Positions 10,367 to 21,139 of a stretch of DNA of 64,000 nt are shown here, in pieces (position 1 is the first letter of the stretch; the number at the start of each line of letters is the position of its first letter). The stretch lies in assembly GCA_022925895.1 (NCBI GenBank), contig JAKSYS010000881.1, positions 248,001 through 312,000 on the forward strand, written 5' to 3'. A program made the position numbers and the translations under genes. The notes under the pieces are model-generated. The model was not told the origin of the DNA, did no database searches, and was given only the letters and a program-made list of their open reading frames with translations. Origin of the DNA: Fragilaria crotonensis (Eukaryota > Bacillariophyta > Fragilariophyceae > Fragilariales > Fragilariaceae).

Positions 10367-10703
10367 TTAGATTTGCACATCCACTCCCCAGTGTGTATTG
10401 AAGTGGACAACACTTGTCAGGTTTTCGAGTTCGGAGGTGATCGTGTCAGGGTCCAGAGGGGTGCGGCAAAAAATGAGAACCTCGTTGGGGTTCTGTTGCC
10501 GAATGAGGGAAAGTATTGAGCTGTCTGGGAATAGGTATTCCCAATTCGTCATACCTTCCAACGACAATAGAGACCATCCAACTGCAACAATTCCTTTACC
10601 TCACCAACACTTCCTTTCAGCGTCAAATGATGTATCGTCCTGTCCCGACTCCCATCAAACCCTGTCAAACGAGTTCACGTCGAGCTGCAGGAGAATTACC
10701 CAT
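10367..10703 (-). CDS. Small uncharacterised protein with two frame breaks
   Basis: Read across two one-base deletions, the region gives one protein of about 112 residues. MGNSPAARRELV is in one frame, GFDGSRDRTIHHLTLKGS to GLYCRWK in the next, and GMTNWEYLFPDSSIL to HWGVDVQI in the third. The breaks fall at a T run (10667-10669) and an A run (about 10556) as seen on the coding strand, which matches the error pattern elsewhere in this window. Alternating hydrophobic strands suggest a beta-rich domain. I do not recognise it. Its ATG lies only 30 bases from that of the divergent gene on the plus strand, so one of the two starts may be wrong. Confidence 0.4.
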
Positions 10704-10733
10704 CGGTTGGAATTCCTCCAGTGAGTTAGTTGC

Positions 10734-11986
10734 ATGACGGTCAATCGATTTCGCTGCTTTTTCCTTTTATGTTATGCTCTAATCGTACCTTCTGCCATGA
10801 TTGTGCTTTCGTCGTTTCTTCATCATGCACTCATCACTCACTCTCACTCACCTCCATCCTTTGGTCCACATTTCGATGCCGCTCTGTCTCACCAGAAACA
10901 CCGTCATCCAACACCAAATGGCGCACTTGGAAGAGTCCTCATCATGAAGAGGATCCGGTAAGCAGCAGCAAGAACAATAACAGTGATGACGACGACTGCA
11001 AGTCAACTCCAACTATTTCGACGACAGCAGACTCTCCCGTGTCTCATCATCCAAGGTCTCCATCGCCGAAAAACCCATCAATTACTGGTACTAGTCCCAA
11101 ATGTGTGCTTCTTCGAGATACACCAAGTCCTCACGTGTCTAGTGCTTCGGTTGTTGCAAATCGACAAGAGGATTCACAATTTCATCAACCGCAGGAGCAA
11201 CAAAAGCCAAACCAACAATCATCATCATCATCCCCCTCTCCTCAGTCAGCACTACCGGCAGTAAATGCATCCGACAAAGTGACGACGGAGCGACACACAA
11301 TTGCTACCACATTCCGAAATGATCAGGATGAAGCACACCACCCTCCAGTGACAACGACGACGTCGACGCCTGCAGCCTCCAATCGTATCAAGTTCTGCGA
11401 CGGAAACAGCAACCCGACAATGACGGTTAATTCGACCCACGACGAACAAGCTTTTGCGTCGCTGCAGCAGAACAACGACAACACCAATCCCGCAAGTTCC
11501 CCACTAGGAAACAATGATCATGACGATGATAATGATGATGATTTAGACGATATCGAAAAGGAACGCCGCCGCCAAGCACGTGCTCTCGAACAGCAGCAAC
11601 GTATTCTGCGTCAAGTTCAAGCCCTCCGTGAACTCAAACGCAACAAGAACCAGAACAAGCATCATCAGAAAGCGCAGCCGGCACATGTCTTGACTCGCGA
11701 CGAGATCGCATCCAATCCCCCATCCACTGAGAAATCAAATCCCACGGCCGAACCAACTACGACAGCCGCTGCTACGAATCGTGACAATAAATCCAAAGTC
11801 CGTTCCAGCCATGACTATGTCGACTCCCACCGTCACGACCATGATGCAACGCGCGCAGGATCGATGCGAGCAGTGCATCGACCGGATCGACCTCCTCGTA
11901 CCAAGGGATTGCTATACCAACGCCAGGCAAACGGTTCGTTGGTGCTGATCGATCGACCCAATGGTCGACAATCCCATTTGAACTAA
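10734..11986 (+). CDS. Low-complexity hypothetical protein, acidic and basic blocks
   Basis: The main frame (ATG 10769, stop 11986) encodes about 400 residues rich in Ser, Thr, Asn, His, Pro and Gln. It has an acidic run (DHDDDNDDDLDD), a charged helix (EKERRRQARALEQQQRILRQVQALRELKRNKNQN) of coiled-coil type and a basic end (RPDRPPRTKGLLYQRQANGSLVLIDRPNGR). The start is unclear. An ATG at 10734 in the neighbouring frame gives a good signal peptide (MTVNRFRCFFLLCYALIVPS) and would join the main frame through one missing base. The coiled part and conserved-looking tail suggest a real protein; no family is recognised. Confidence 0.5.
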
Positions 11987-12421
11987 ATAGAAGACAAGCG
12001 GCAGGATCAAGAACGAACTCGAAACAATGGAAGTGAAGAAAGAATGAGATATCTCAATGCGGATATCTCTGTATTATACTGCTTCCAATGTTTCAATCCT
12101 ACACCTATTCAGAGTGATTCATCGAACATCAAACGAGTTTGTCCTATGTTGAGGCACCAGTCGCATAGTCACCAACCCGAATAACAATCATAGCTAAGCC
12201 CATAAAACGCTCACATCATGTGCACCTTCCTAAAACTATACTTAATGCATTTTCTAATGTATGTAGCGTTGCGCTGCACCACCACTATTTCGTATCCGTC
12301 AGCAACAGCAACAACGAAAACAACAGCAGTACACACTCAGGTGTCTCGCTTCGTTCGTTCCAAAATGACGATCTTGGGTCAGTGACTTGTAGTAGTAGTG
12401 ATAACAAGTCCCAACGTTTAT
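11987..12421. other. Intergenic between convergent genes
   Basis: 3' flanks of the low-complexity gene and of the IF-1 gene. A CAGCAACAGCAACAACGAAAACAACAGC-like (CAA/CAG)n run sits near 12299-12330. No gene seen. Confidence 0.5.
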
Positions 12422-12926
12422 TTAGCGATACCTGTAGGTAATCCTCCCGCGGGTGAGATCGTAGGGACTGAGTTCAATGGTCACCTTGTCGCCCACCAGA
12501 ATCTTGACAAAGTTTTTCGAATCTTGCCACTAATGGTGGCCAAGACGGGTGCTTGTGTATCGGAGGCACCGTCAATGACACATCGGAACATGGCGTTGGG
12601 AGACTCTCCAGAACGACACCTTCAATTTCAATCACATCATCCTTGACTTTCTTGACACGCTCCGTTTTGTTCTTTCTGTCGTTGCCAGTTTCTCGAGCTT
12701 CTTTCTTTCGAATAAAATGAGATTTGATACTGGTGATGATGATGATGATACTGCTGCTGATGCTGTCAGGAATATGACATGTGGTTGTTGATTTTGACCG
12801 AGGACATGATGAGGCGCCCGTGCGGATTGGGAAGGACAGAAAACCCGTGTACTGGGTGCCGAAGAACGAAAGGGCAATCAGAGCGACACTACAGAGAAGC
12901 AGAAGGGTCGTCATCGTTTTCATCAT
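12422..12926 (-). CDS. infA: Translation initiation factor IF-1, plastid-type, nuclear-encoded; two frame breaks
   Basis: The last 75 residues are bacterial-type IF-1 (S1/OB fold): [48 protein letters not shown] and [15 protein letters not shown] in order. Three frames must be read. One base is missing at the C run (12598-12600, ggg on the plus strand) and another at the A run (12513-12517), so a plain translation loses the factor after LESLP. IF-1 sits in the A site of the 30S subunit during initiation. The N-terminal 75 residues start with a strong signal peptide ([20 protein letters not shown]), then FLSFPIR and a basic Ser/Thr-rich stretch, fitting plastid import through complex membranes. 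A mitochondrial role is less likely. Identity is secure; whether the breaks are real is doubtful. Confidence 0.85.
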
Positions 12927-13733
12927 GGTATTTTGATCGGCGTGGCTATAAACTTTGGACCCGATGCTGTTCCGCTGTCCGTCGCCTATTATAATGGATT
13001 AGTGAAATACAGTTGATGGATTTACGTTCAACTGAAAGAAGAAGTCTCGCGGTCGTAGAGCTTGATGAAACCAATTCCAATATTGGTGGGCTCCCAGTGA
13101 AGTGACGTTTCTGAAAGTGAGTTATTGATGATTAAGCCCGATTCTCGTAGAATATACGGCTAACGCTAACCGAGATAACTACAATTGGCTGCGTACAGAC
13201 TGACAGGCGGCAAACTTCTTTTTGACTGTTCCTTGTTCCTCAGCACATCAGCGAACACTGAAAACTTCAGCGTGGGACGTTGAACATGAAGAATGAGGGA
13301 ACTCTGGCTGGTACTACAGTAGAGTATGAATACCGGTAGTGCTACCGGTAGTATGTGGGCCTACTAGTAGAGCCCGTGTGCATCGACTTCTGCAACCTCT
13401 GTGCACAGCCAGAAGCATAGCTTTAGTACTCTATGCTGATATGAGGACTTGGAAACCGAAATGATGGTTGAGTCTAAGATAATGAAGTCTCTACTACTAG
13501 TGTCCTATGCTTAGTCCTAATCTATAATCCGTAGTATGCAGTTTAATGTCAACAATGGTTTAATCTCCCAGGCTGCAGACGTTCATCTCTGGTATACTCA
13601 GTACTCCGAATGCTGGAATGGAGCAAGGGTATGCACCAACATCACGAACTCGAGGTCAAGATCTCAGCGGCGATCAAGCGGGAAAATGGAATACGCCGCG
13701 GCGGTCTGCATGGTTCGACTTGTGGCCTGTCTT
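12927..13733. other. Intergenic, no gene seen
   Basis: 5' flank of IF-1 and 3' flank of the PPR gene. Contains tagtactaccggtagt-type words near 13312-13375. Confidence 0.5.
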
Positions 13734-15922
13734 TCAAGCGAGCAAGCAAACTGGGATCTCGCCCTCGATGAACTCAATCATCTTTCTCCCATTCCTAAAA
13801 TCTTCATGGTACCAGTCAAACACCCTCGCCATGGCCGCAAACAGTCGTTCATCCTGACGAGGCAGAAGTTTCATCATACTCATGACGTAGATATAATTCT
13901 GTTCCTCGGGCCTGGCGCTTTCTGATTCTCGCATCTCCTCCAGAGTTTGCAACATGGCGCGAAGGATTTGACCTTGTGCGTGAAGGCCGACTCCATTCAT
14001 AATGGCAGTTCGGTATCCCTTGAGGAGGGCACTGTACGCGACCGTGGTAGGTCGTGCCACAGTATTGCCATTGGCGAACGCTTGTTTCATTCTCTCCAGA
14101 ACCGTTTTTGCTCGGGCGAAACTTCCCACCCCTGGTTGGGTGGCCCAAATTCCAATACACGTGCAATAACTTATATCAGTGGGTCTCATGTGAACATCGC
14201 CGTTATGGAAAGCCTCCTCCATTTCGGTGAGGAGAGCTTCTGAATTGACTGCTCGGTCGGGATGATTTGAATTACCAGCACGCTTCATCATGACATTGTA
14301 GGTCTGTGCATTTGCGCGCACATCACTGTTTCCCAATTTCGCATTATTCTTTAGCATGGAGAAAATCTCCTGAACTTTGCTCTCTATTGCGTCCGACGAG
14401 TCAGATACCAGAGTGTTGAGGTAAGTGTTGTAGGTGAGGGTGTGCGGATGAATATCTGGATCGTCCGAACTGATCATTTCGTCAAGGAGATCGCTCGCCA
14501 CAATGGTGTGTTCCCCATTCCGGCTTGGTAAGGCGGATAAAACAATTGTGTAGGTCCAACGGTTCGGCTGTGCATAGGGTGGTTTGTTCTTCATTTGCTC
14601 CAGAATTCCCAGCACCGCCTCCACCAAGACCTTGCCACGAGAATTACGTTTCCAGACTGTCAGAAGGCTATTATAGACTGCTGTCGTTGGAGCAAGATCG
14701 GCTCCCGTACTGTGTAGTCCCTCCATTAGCGATATCATGGCCATTGCTTTTTGCGGTGCTTCCTTGTCGAGGACCTAGACATTGCATGTAGCGCCGCCGT
14801 GAAGGTCACGACCGTTGGCGCCACATGGTAGCCTTCCACTTGTCGTTGCAACAGTCGATCTAGGACAGCCATTGCTCGTTCAGGTGTCTGGCTTTTGCTA
14901 TAACAATCAATGACGGATGTGTAGAGTAAGCATCCGGACGTATTTGCAGTCCCTCAGTCTCCGCCATTTCTTCCATCCAGTCAAGGACTTTTCTGCGTCG
15001 TGTGCAGCCTTCGCGCGCGGACTGTATGAGTAGGCATTGAGCAAGGTATTGAACGATATAATGTCGGGTTGCACAGAAGAGCGCTTCTCTTGGTACCTCG
15101 ACGTCATTCGAAGGAGCGTCTTGCGCGCCATAATGTCTTCTCCTGCCTTGGCACACGCGTGAAGGACCGAGTTGTAGCTTATTGCATTGGGAGCCATCCT
15201 AGTTTCGCCGGAGTCTTCGGCTTGAATCATGGTTTCGAGAAGCGCCGTTGCATCTCGAGCATTCCCTTGGCGCCCATCAAGGCGATTCTGGCGTTACAGC
15301 TGGTTGTGTTCGGTTGGCAAATATCATCCCGATGCAGTTGAAGCAGTTGCGCCTCAAGGCTTCTGCCCTTCTCAGATGATGCATCGAATCGTCGAACCGT
15401 CCGACTTTTTCCAACAGAGCATAGATCACTTGAGCAAAGATGCTGTTGATGATATCCTTTTCGTCCGAATCCAGATTTTTAAGCATGACATGATGGGACA
15501 ATAATTCCTGGACTAGATTAATTGCTTCATCTAGCGTGTCCTCATTGGATGACTTTAGCCAAGCTTCGATCGCCTGTAGGATGTGAGAGTTTTTCCTTTG
15601 GAACAGGGCATGCGTGACGAGATGTCTTAACTTCGTAACTTACCATCGCATAGATTCTCGGTGATAACGTAGGCTCATATTCTCTTAATTTTTTCAGCAT
15701 CGTATTCACCATTGGCCCTGATTCCTTCGATGCATCATCGATTAGCAGGAGCATGAGCTCAGGCACTTTTTGAAGGACGATGCGTGGATCGATCGATTGG
15801 GCTTCGGCTTTTGCCAGGAATTGCTCTACTTGCTCGGTCGCATACACTCGTCCATTTTTAGTTGAAAACCATAATCGAGCTGATGCAAGCGATTGAGGGA
15901 AAGAACGTCGAAATCGGTACAT
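13734..15922 (-). CDS. Pentatricopeptide repeat (PPR) protein, mitochondrial-type, five frame breaks
   Basis: Five same-strand frames form one protein of about 700 residues. Exon 1 (15922-15644) starts with a classic mitochondrial presequence (MYRFRRSFPQSLASARLWFS). A 70-base intron (15643-15574, GTAAGT) follows, phase 0. The rest carries PPR helical pairs such as APNAISYNSVLHACAKAGE, QPDIISFNTLLNAYS, RPDAYS-YTSVIDCYSKS, APTTAVYNSLLTVWKRN, QPNRWTYTIVLSALPSR and RANAQTYNVMMKRAGN. Frames change at about 15353, 15265, 14990, 14925 and 14750. Each change equals one missing base, and at least three are in homopolymers (GGG, AAAA, AAAAA on the coding strand). Reading across them restores continuous repeats. 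PPR proteins bind organellar RNA for editing, cleavage or translation; the target is unknown. Recent pseudogenisation is possible but less likely than sequence error. Confidence 0.85.
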
Positions 15923-16542
15923 TCTGAGGAGAACGGAGTCCACTCGCCATGGTTCAACCTCGTCAAGTGAAGTGTGGCACGAGTAAGGACAACTTTTTCG
16001 TTGGAAAGTGTCAATGCGTTATCCTGTACCCTAAAACACTTCAGTTACAGTGCCGGTAGCGGTAGTGACAGATACTCGATTACTACCGTAGTACCGGAAG
16101 GCCATGTTGTCCTCTTTCCCTCCGATGCTCGAGTGAATTGTGCAACTGGCTCACGCAACTAGCTGCAGATGCTAAAGTACTCCACGAACGCTAAGTGCGT
16201 GGTGGCTGTACAGTACAAGTAGTGTTCTAATCCACGAGCATCACGGGGGATATATGATTGGACAGAGTAAATAGTGGTCTACGAATGATCCAGATTTCCC
16301 TGACCTTCCTCCAAAGGTCTTCCACAGTTGCTGCCGAGCGTATTTAATATTATGTACGTCGGGCCGTCCAAGATCAGCAGCCGGTCAATTTATAGTCGAA
16401 GGTCCCCCGTCACCGGTCGTGAAGTCGAAAGCTACCTAGCATCTTTTCGCATAAAATTCTGATCGGGGAATCAAACCCTTTTCCTTCTACATAGAAATTT
16501 CAAATGCGCTTCATATGGGCAACCTCCGCGACTGTTGTACAC
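15923..16542. other. Intergenic, no gene seen
   Basis: 5' flank of the PPR gene and 3' flank of the Tat gene. Nothing else recognised. Confidence 0.5.
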
Positions 16543-16967
16543 TCATTCATCGTCTGGAACGGGCTCCATTTTCTTGGCCTTGGACGACCTAGCATTTGTT
16601 TCGCCTTCTTCTAGTCCCTTCTTGAACTCTTCAGGTACGTCTCGGAGCTCATTCTTGAGTTCGCCCGCCACTTGGCCGGAGGCGCGCACCATCTCGAAAT
16701 TTTCTCCGGTCCGACGACAAGCAGGCCGGCCACCAGAATGACTGCAATTTCAGGTAGTCCAAGACCAAATAGGCCCGCAGTTTGTACGTTGGCCACAGAT
16801 TTGCGTTGGTTTTGCACTGATTGAGGGAGAAACGCACGGCCGCTGCCTCCAAATGGAGTTCGGATTCCTCTACCCGTGGATGGGAATGCGGCCTGGGTGT
16901 ACGGCGAGATGAAGGCTGACACAACGGTGACTCCGACAACAACTGTGACAAGCTGTAGTAGTTTCAT
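16543..16967 (-). CDS. TatA/TatB-family Sec-independent translocase subunit, plastid-targeted; one frame break
   Basis: The start is Met at 16967, which opens a signal peptide ([19 protein letters not shown]) with a VSAF-I motif. A transit region ends in [12 protein letters not shown]. The mature part begins [24 protein letters not shown], the single TatA/B membrane helix and its GPEK hinge. One base is then missing in AAAATTTCG (16697-16699), and the frame that follows supplies the amphipathic helix and acidic tail ([20 protein letters not shown], then [12 protein letters not shown]) to a stop at 16543. The insert in the amphipathic helix and longer tail differ from its neighbour and recall TatB. 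It would act in the thylakoid twin-arginine (delta-pH) pathway. Identity is good, the A/B choice uncertain. Confidence 0.82.
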
Positions 16968-17567
16968 GACGAAGATTGTATATTCAGCAGTTGCACAAGA
17001 ACGGGTGTCGAGGTATGAGGACAGAGTTTGTTTGCAGGTACGGAGTACGGAGTACAAGTTTCAGACTATGATCGAGTGTTGTGTGTTGAGACTTGAGACA
17101 GCCTGAAAGTTGAAATTGAACATGTGTCACTCATTCAGATTTGCGAAGAATAAAATTGGAAACTTGGAAAACAGAAACCCATGATGTGGACGTGTGACAG
17201 CGTTTGACTTTTACCGACGATTGACAGTCAAAATCGACATGAGCATAGTACCTGGTACTCCAGTACTGTGCTCGACGCACTACCGACTACCGATAGCGGT
17301 GCTCATGTCAATGTAAGATACTTGCACCATGTTTGTTCAAGGTCAATCTTCAAGACTAATCATTGCATCAGTCTGCTTCGCAGACCTACTCCGAGTTTGA
17401 AGATGACAGCGTCATTTATAGCTTTACAACTAACCCTACTTATAATGCCTGAAAAAGTTACAACTGCTACTATGAAAGGTCCGATTCACTTTTTTCTGAC
17501 ACCTACATTTGTCCGACTTCGACCTTCGTTTGGTAGCTCTAGAGACGTATTGGAGTTCGACCCGTAC
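16968..17567. other. Intergenic between two Tat genes
   Basis: 5' flank of the first and 3' flank of the second Tat gene. A forward frame here (17268-17822) overlaps the second gene in antisense and is not supported. Confidence 0.5.
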
Positions 17568-17987
17568 CTACTCCTTTGTAGCATCTTCAGCAGGCTCTCC
17601 AGTGATTTCCTTCTTGATCGCCCTTGCTTGTTTCTCACCCTCTGCCATACCCGCTTGGAACTCTTTTGGGACCTCCTTCAGTTCACCGGCAATCTTTCCA
17701 GCATCCTTTCCGAGTTCCGCCAACTTTTGTGGCCCAAGAAGGAAAGCAGCCGCGATCGCAATCACAACAAGCTCGGGGGCACCCAGCCCAAAGAGACCCA
17801 TCGTCTGAACGGAAGCCATTGACTTGCGTTGTCGTTGAAGCGCAGGTGGCTGGTAGACGTTCTTGTTGTCTGCAAACGGTGTTGTGGATGCAATTACAGA
17901 GCGGCCAGTGCCGACAAGGGCACTAGGTGGGGCGAAGGCCGAAGCGGCAGCGACTAGGAGAGTGAAGAGAGTGATGAGTCTCTGCAT
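17568..17987 (-). CDS. tatA: TatA Sec-independent protein translocase subunit, plastid-targeted
   Basis: An intact 139-residue protein. Residues 1-18 are a signal peptide ending ASAFAPP, the textbook diatom plastid motif with Phe at +1. A transit region follows to QRQRKSMASVQTMG, where lumen/thylakoid-side processing may fall. The mature domain starts GLFGLGAPELVVIAIAAAFLLGPQKLAELGKDAGKIAGELKEVPKEF, with the TatA membrane helix, the FGLG and GPxKLxELGK hinge and the amphipathic helix. TatA oligomers form the pore for folded twin-arginine substrates in thylakoids. Its mature N-terminus is clearly related to the neighbour 600 bases downstream (shared QRKS-A-VQT-GLFGLG), so the pair probably arose by duplication. 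Confidence 0.92.
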   Translation of the reverse strand: MQRLITLFTLLVAAASAFAPPSALVGTGRSVIASTTPFADNKNVYQPPALQRQRKSMASVQTMGLFGLGAPELVVIAIAAAFLLGPQKLAELGKDAGKIAGELKEVPKEFQAGMAEGEKQARAIKKEITGEPAEDATKE

Positions 17988-18423
17988 GATTGATGATCAA
18001 TTCCTTGATTTTTGTCTTGGTGATTGAATGATGGCAACGGTACGGTGGTGACACATTTTGATGAGCGGGTCAGGTCCAGTCCAACGCGAGATGCTCCTCT
18101 ACTACACAAGTACCGGTTGTAGGACGGTGTCAATCCGCCATCAAACTCCACGTTGAAGGATGAATCGTCCCGGATCCCGGATAAGACCGACGACACGAGA
18201 CACGATTTCAAGATGTATGTGTATCTAGTTGAAAGTGCCGATTGGTTTCCGTCTAAATTTGGCGTTCCCACCGGACCCAAACGGTTATGAGTACAATGTT
18301 CCTCCTACCAACAGTTTCTCCGGGGGCGACAAGTAGACCATCGATCTAACTCACATAATGAACCTACATCGTCTTCCTTTCTATTTTTGATTGTGTTCTG
18401 TACAATCAAAAAGCAAACTCACC
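17988..18423. promoter_or_regulatory. Divergent intergenic region between tatA and Pescadillo
   Basis: The two genes are transcribed away from each other, so this 436-base gap must hold both promoters. I see no specific element I can name. Confidence 0.4.
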
Positions 18424-20520
18424 ATGGGCAACCGCGTGAAAGGAAAGCCGAAGAAGAAGTCCATCAAGGCTGCATCCCACTCTGGGATGGGAAGCAAGCG
18501 CAAGCTTTCTCGAATGGGAAAGAAGCGCAAGAAGGATCATGCCGGTTTGGACGCTACCTTTATCGGACGAGCTGCCTGCCTCCGTCGTTTGCAAATCTCA
18601 CTGAAGGACTTTCGTCGTTTGTGCATCCTAAAGGGAGTGTATCCTCGGGAACCTCGCGGCCGAGCACCTGGAAATAAAAAAGGCCAAACCTACTATCATG
18701 TGAAGGATGTTCGTGCGATTGCCCACGAACCAGTGTTGGAAAAATTCCGGGAGTTCAGAGCCTTCATGAAAAAGGTCAGGAAAGCAGCAGGAAGAAATGA
18801 AAAGGACGAAGCTGCTCGACAGCATTCTATGGCACCTGTTTACACATTGCATCATTTGGTTCGTGAACGATACCCACGTTTTGGAGATGCATTGAACGAT
18901 TTGGACGATGCCTTGACGCTCTGCTACCTGTTTGCAGCTCTTCCGAGTGAAAAGGATATCCCCGCCAAAGTCACCAACAAAGCCAAGGCATTGGCTGGAT
19001 CATGGGCGGCGTATTGTGCAACGACGTCGTCAATGACCAAGACTTTCATTTCGGTCAAGGGTGTCTACATGGAGGCAACTGTTCACGGTAGCATTGTGCG
19101 CTGGGTGGTACCCCATTCTTTCACTCAAAACATGCCCAACGAAATCGATTACAAAGTAATGTTGACATTCTTTGAGTTCTATCAAACATTGTTAAGCTTT
19201 GTCTTGTTCAAACTGTACAACGAGCTCGGCTTGAGGTTTCCTCTTCCAGCGCAGAATCTTGGTGGAGAAGGTACAGGAAATACAAGTGCGGTCGTTGCTG
19301 CCAACCTCAAGGCGATTACGACCGCCCTGACCGCAAACGTTGGAGGTGTCAGTGATGTCGTGACGGAGTCAATTGAAACCCCCAAGGAGAACAAAGTTGT
19401 AACAAAGGCGTCCAAGAAGAGCCGCCAACTCATGGAATCAGTGGGAGCGGCTCTTACACATCTCTCGGACGAGGAGGATGACGAGGACGAAGAAGATGAC
19501 GATGTTGACGTCGCAGGTCCTCTTCGCGCTGCCTTGGATACCATGGCCGAAAACGAGCACCGCACTGCTGTTCCAGGAGGAACGACCTCCGCCACTGCTG
19601 CACTGGACAGCGACGCCACGAAGCGAAGGCACTTGTTTGCTGGACTCGTGTTTTTCTTGTCCCGGGAAGTCCCACGAGGATACCTCGAGTTGGTTTGCCT
19701 TGCCTTTGGCGGTCGCGTCGGGTGGGATGGACCCAACAGTCCAATTACGGTTTCTGATCCCAGCATTACTCATCAATTGGTTGACCGCCCCAAACTTCCG
19801 GCAAGCTATGATGCGCACAAGTCTCGCGAGTTTGTCCAGCCGCAATGGGTGTTGGATTGCGCAAATTTTATGTTCTTGCTGCCGATTCGCAAATACGCTG
19901 TGGGAGTGTCCTTGCCTCCGCATCTATCTCCATGGGTAGACGATGAGGAAGAAGGGTACAAGCCGGCATATGCTGAGGAGATTGAACGCCTCAAGAATGG
20001 TGAGCCACTTCTCGAAGTTGATGAAGACGACGGACGCGTGGTCGCCATGGACGAAGACGAAGAGGAGGAAGCGGTTAACGAGCCTCAATCCAAAAAGAGC
20101 AAAGTTAGTCCAAGCGACGAGGAGGAAGGTGATGATGACGATGACGACGACGGTGAAGAGGAAGAAGAAAGTGTCAAAGCAGCCAAGGCTGCCAAGACCC
20201 AGGCAAAGGCGGACAAGGAGGCTCACGATCTTGCAAAGGTCATGATGAGTAAGAAGGCGTCTCGTTTGTATGGGCGTATGCAGCGTGGTATCTCTGCGAA
20301 GCAGGCTAAGGTTGACGAGATGGCGCGACGACGAAAAGAGCTTGAGGATTTGCAGAAGCCACGCATCGCGGGCAAGATTATTGGAAAGGAAACGAGTGAT
20401 GGCCAAACTCCTCTGAAACAGAAGGTGATTCGTCTCAAGAATGAGCGAAGAAAGACCGAGAAAGAATACTCGGAAACTGGAGGGTCCATGAAGAAGTCAA
20501 AGAAGAGGCGCACAGAGTAG
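18424..20520 (+). CDS. PES1: Pescadillo homologue (PES1/Nop7), 60S ribosome biogenesis
   Basis: The start at 18424 sits in an ACCATGG context, and the protein then begins MGNRVKGKPKKKS. An upstream in-frame ATG at 18391 is not needed. The Pescadillo N-terminal domain spans about 1-310 (RRLQISLKDFRRLCILKGVYPREP, KDVRAIAHEPVLEKFREF, YPRFGDALNDLDDALTLCYLF, SIKGVY-type FISVKGVYMEA, WVVPHSFTQNMP). A BRCT domain spans about 400-510 (HLFAGLVFFLSREVPRGYLEL to WVLDCANF). An acidic block and a basic coiled C-terminus follow. In yeast and animals Pes1 forms the PeBoW complex with Bop1 and WDR12 in the nucleolus, needed for ITS2 processing. The frame is intact, with no introns. Confidence 0.95.
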   Translation: MGNRVKGKPKKKSIKAASHSGMGSKRKLSRMGKKRKKDHAGLDATFIGRAACLRRLQISLKDFRRLCILKGVYPREPRGRAPGNKKGQTYYHVKDVRAIAHEPVLEKFREFRAFMKKVRKAAGRNEKDEAARQHSMAPVYTLHHLVRERYPRFGDALNDLDDALTLCYLFAALPSEKDIPAKVTNKAKALAGSWAAYCATTSSMTKTFISVKGVYMEATVHGSIVRWVVPHSFTQNMPNEIDYKVMLTFFEFYQTLLSFVLFKLYNELGLRFPLPAQNLGGEGTGNTSAVVAANLKAITTALTANVGGVSDVVTESIETPKENKVVTKASKKSRQLMESVGAALTHLSDEEDDEDEEDDDVDVAGPLRAALDTMAENEHRTAVPGGTTSATAALDSDATKRRHLFAGLVFFLSREVPRGYLELVCLAFGGRVGWDGPNSPITVSDPSITHQLVDRPKLPASYDAHKSREFVQPQWVLDCANFMFLLPIRKYAVGVSLPPHLSPWVDDEEEGYKPAYAEEIERLKNGEPLLEVDEDDGRVVAMDEDEEEEAVNEPQSKKSKVSPSDEEEGDDDDDDDGEEEEESVKAAKAAKTQAKADKEAHDLAKVMMSKKASRLYGRMQRGISAKQAKVDEMARRRKELEDLQKPRIAGKIIGKETSDGQTPLKQKVIRLKNERRKTEKEYSETGGSMKKSKKRRTE

Positions 20521-21139
20521 AATTGGAAATAAGTACTTTCTGCATGATAGTCGTAAGTAGTAGTTTTCGCCAGGCCCGCTTGGTTGGTGCGAACACTTTC
20601 TTGAACGCTTCTATTCAGAAGTCTGATAGGGGGAGTCCAGAAAGCGATGCTGTTCTTCGCATTGAAGCTAAACCTATCCTATACTGATACTGAATCGTAT
20701 GCAACCTTGAGATTGCTCACTACATGTACCGGTACCTGGTAGGTTGTTTTACCAAGAGCATGTACTCCAGTAGTTCACAGTCCACCGAGCGCTGGCATGG
20801 TCTACAAGAGTTTATCGAACCGGTACTGTATACTGTATGCATTTGAATATTTTGTATGAAGGACATGTTGAGGAATGAAATTCCACGTGGATTTTCCCTC
20901 CGACAGGTGTCTCACGTCTCGAGTCTGTCGCCTCCGAGCTCCGATCAACGAACGGATCATAGCCTCATCCGACTTGCATAACAACAATACAATAGATCGT
21001 CCTATAAACGAACAACTGGCGTATCCGAAGCATCAGGTTCAGGTCTTGAAGAGAGTGTCTACTGACTACAAATAGACTTTAATATTGACTTGACTGAATA
21101 TTGTGTTGGAAAGAATCTACACGACAGACGCGACAAAAC
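20521..21139. other. Intergenic, no gene seen
   Basis: Contains GTAC-palindrome words near 20724-20835. No supported frame. Confidence 0.5.

Noticed and set aside
13536-14243. Forward frames across the PPR gene
   Set aside because: They oppose well-defined PPR repeats and have no independent support.
17268-17822. Forward frame across the TatA gene
   Set aside because: Antisense to a clearly identified plastid TatA; no domain.
19182-20406. Long minus-strand frames opposite Pescadillo
   Set aside because: They mirror acidic and Ser-rich codons of the intact Pescadillo gene and show no domain.
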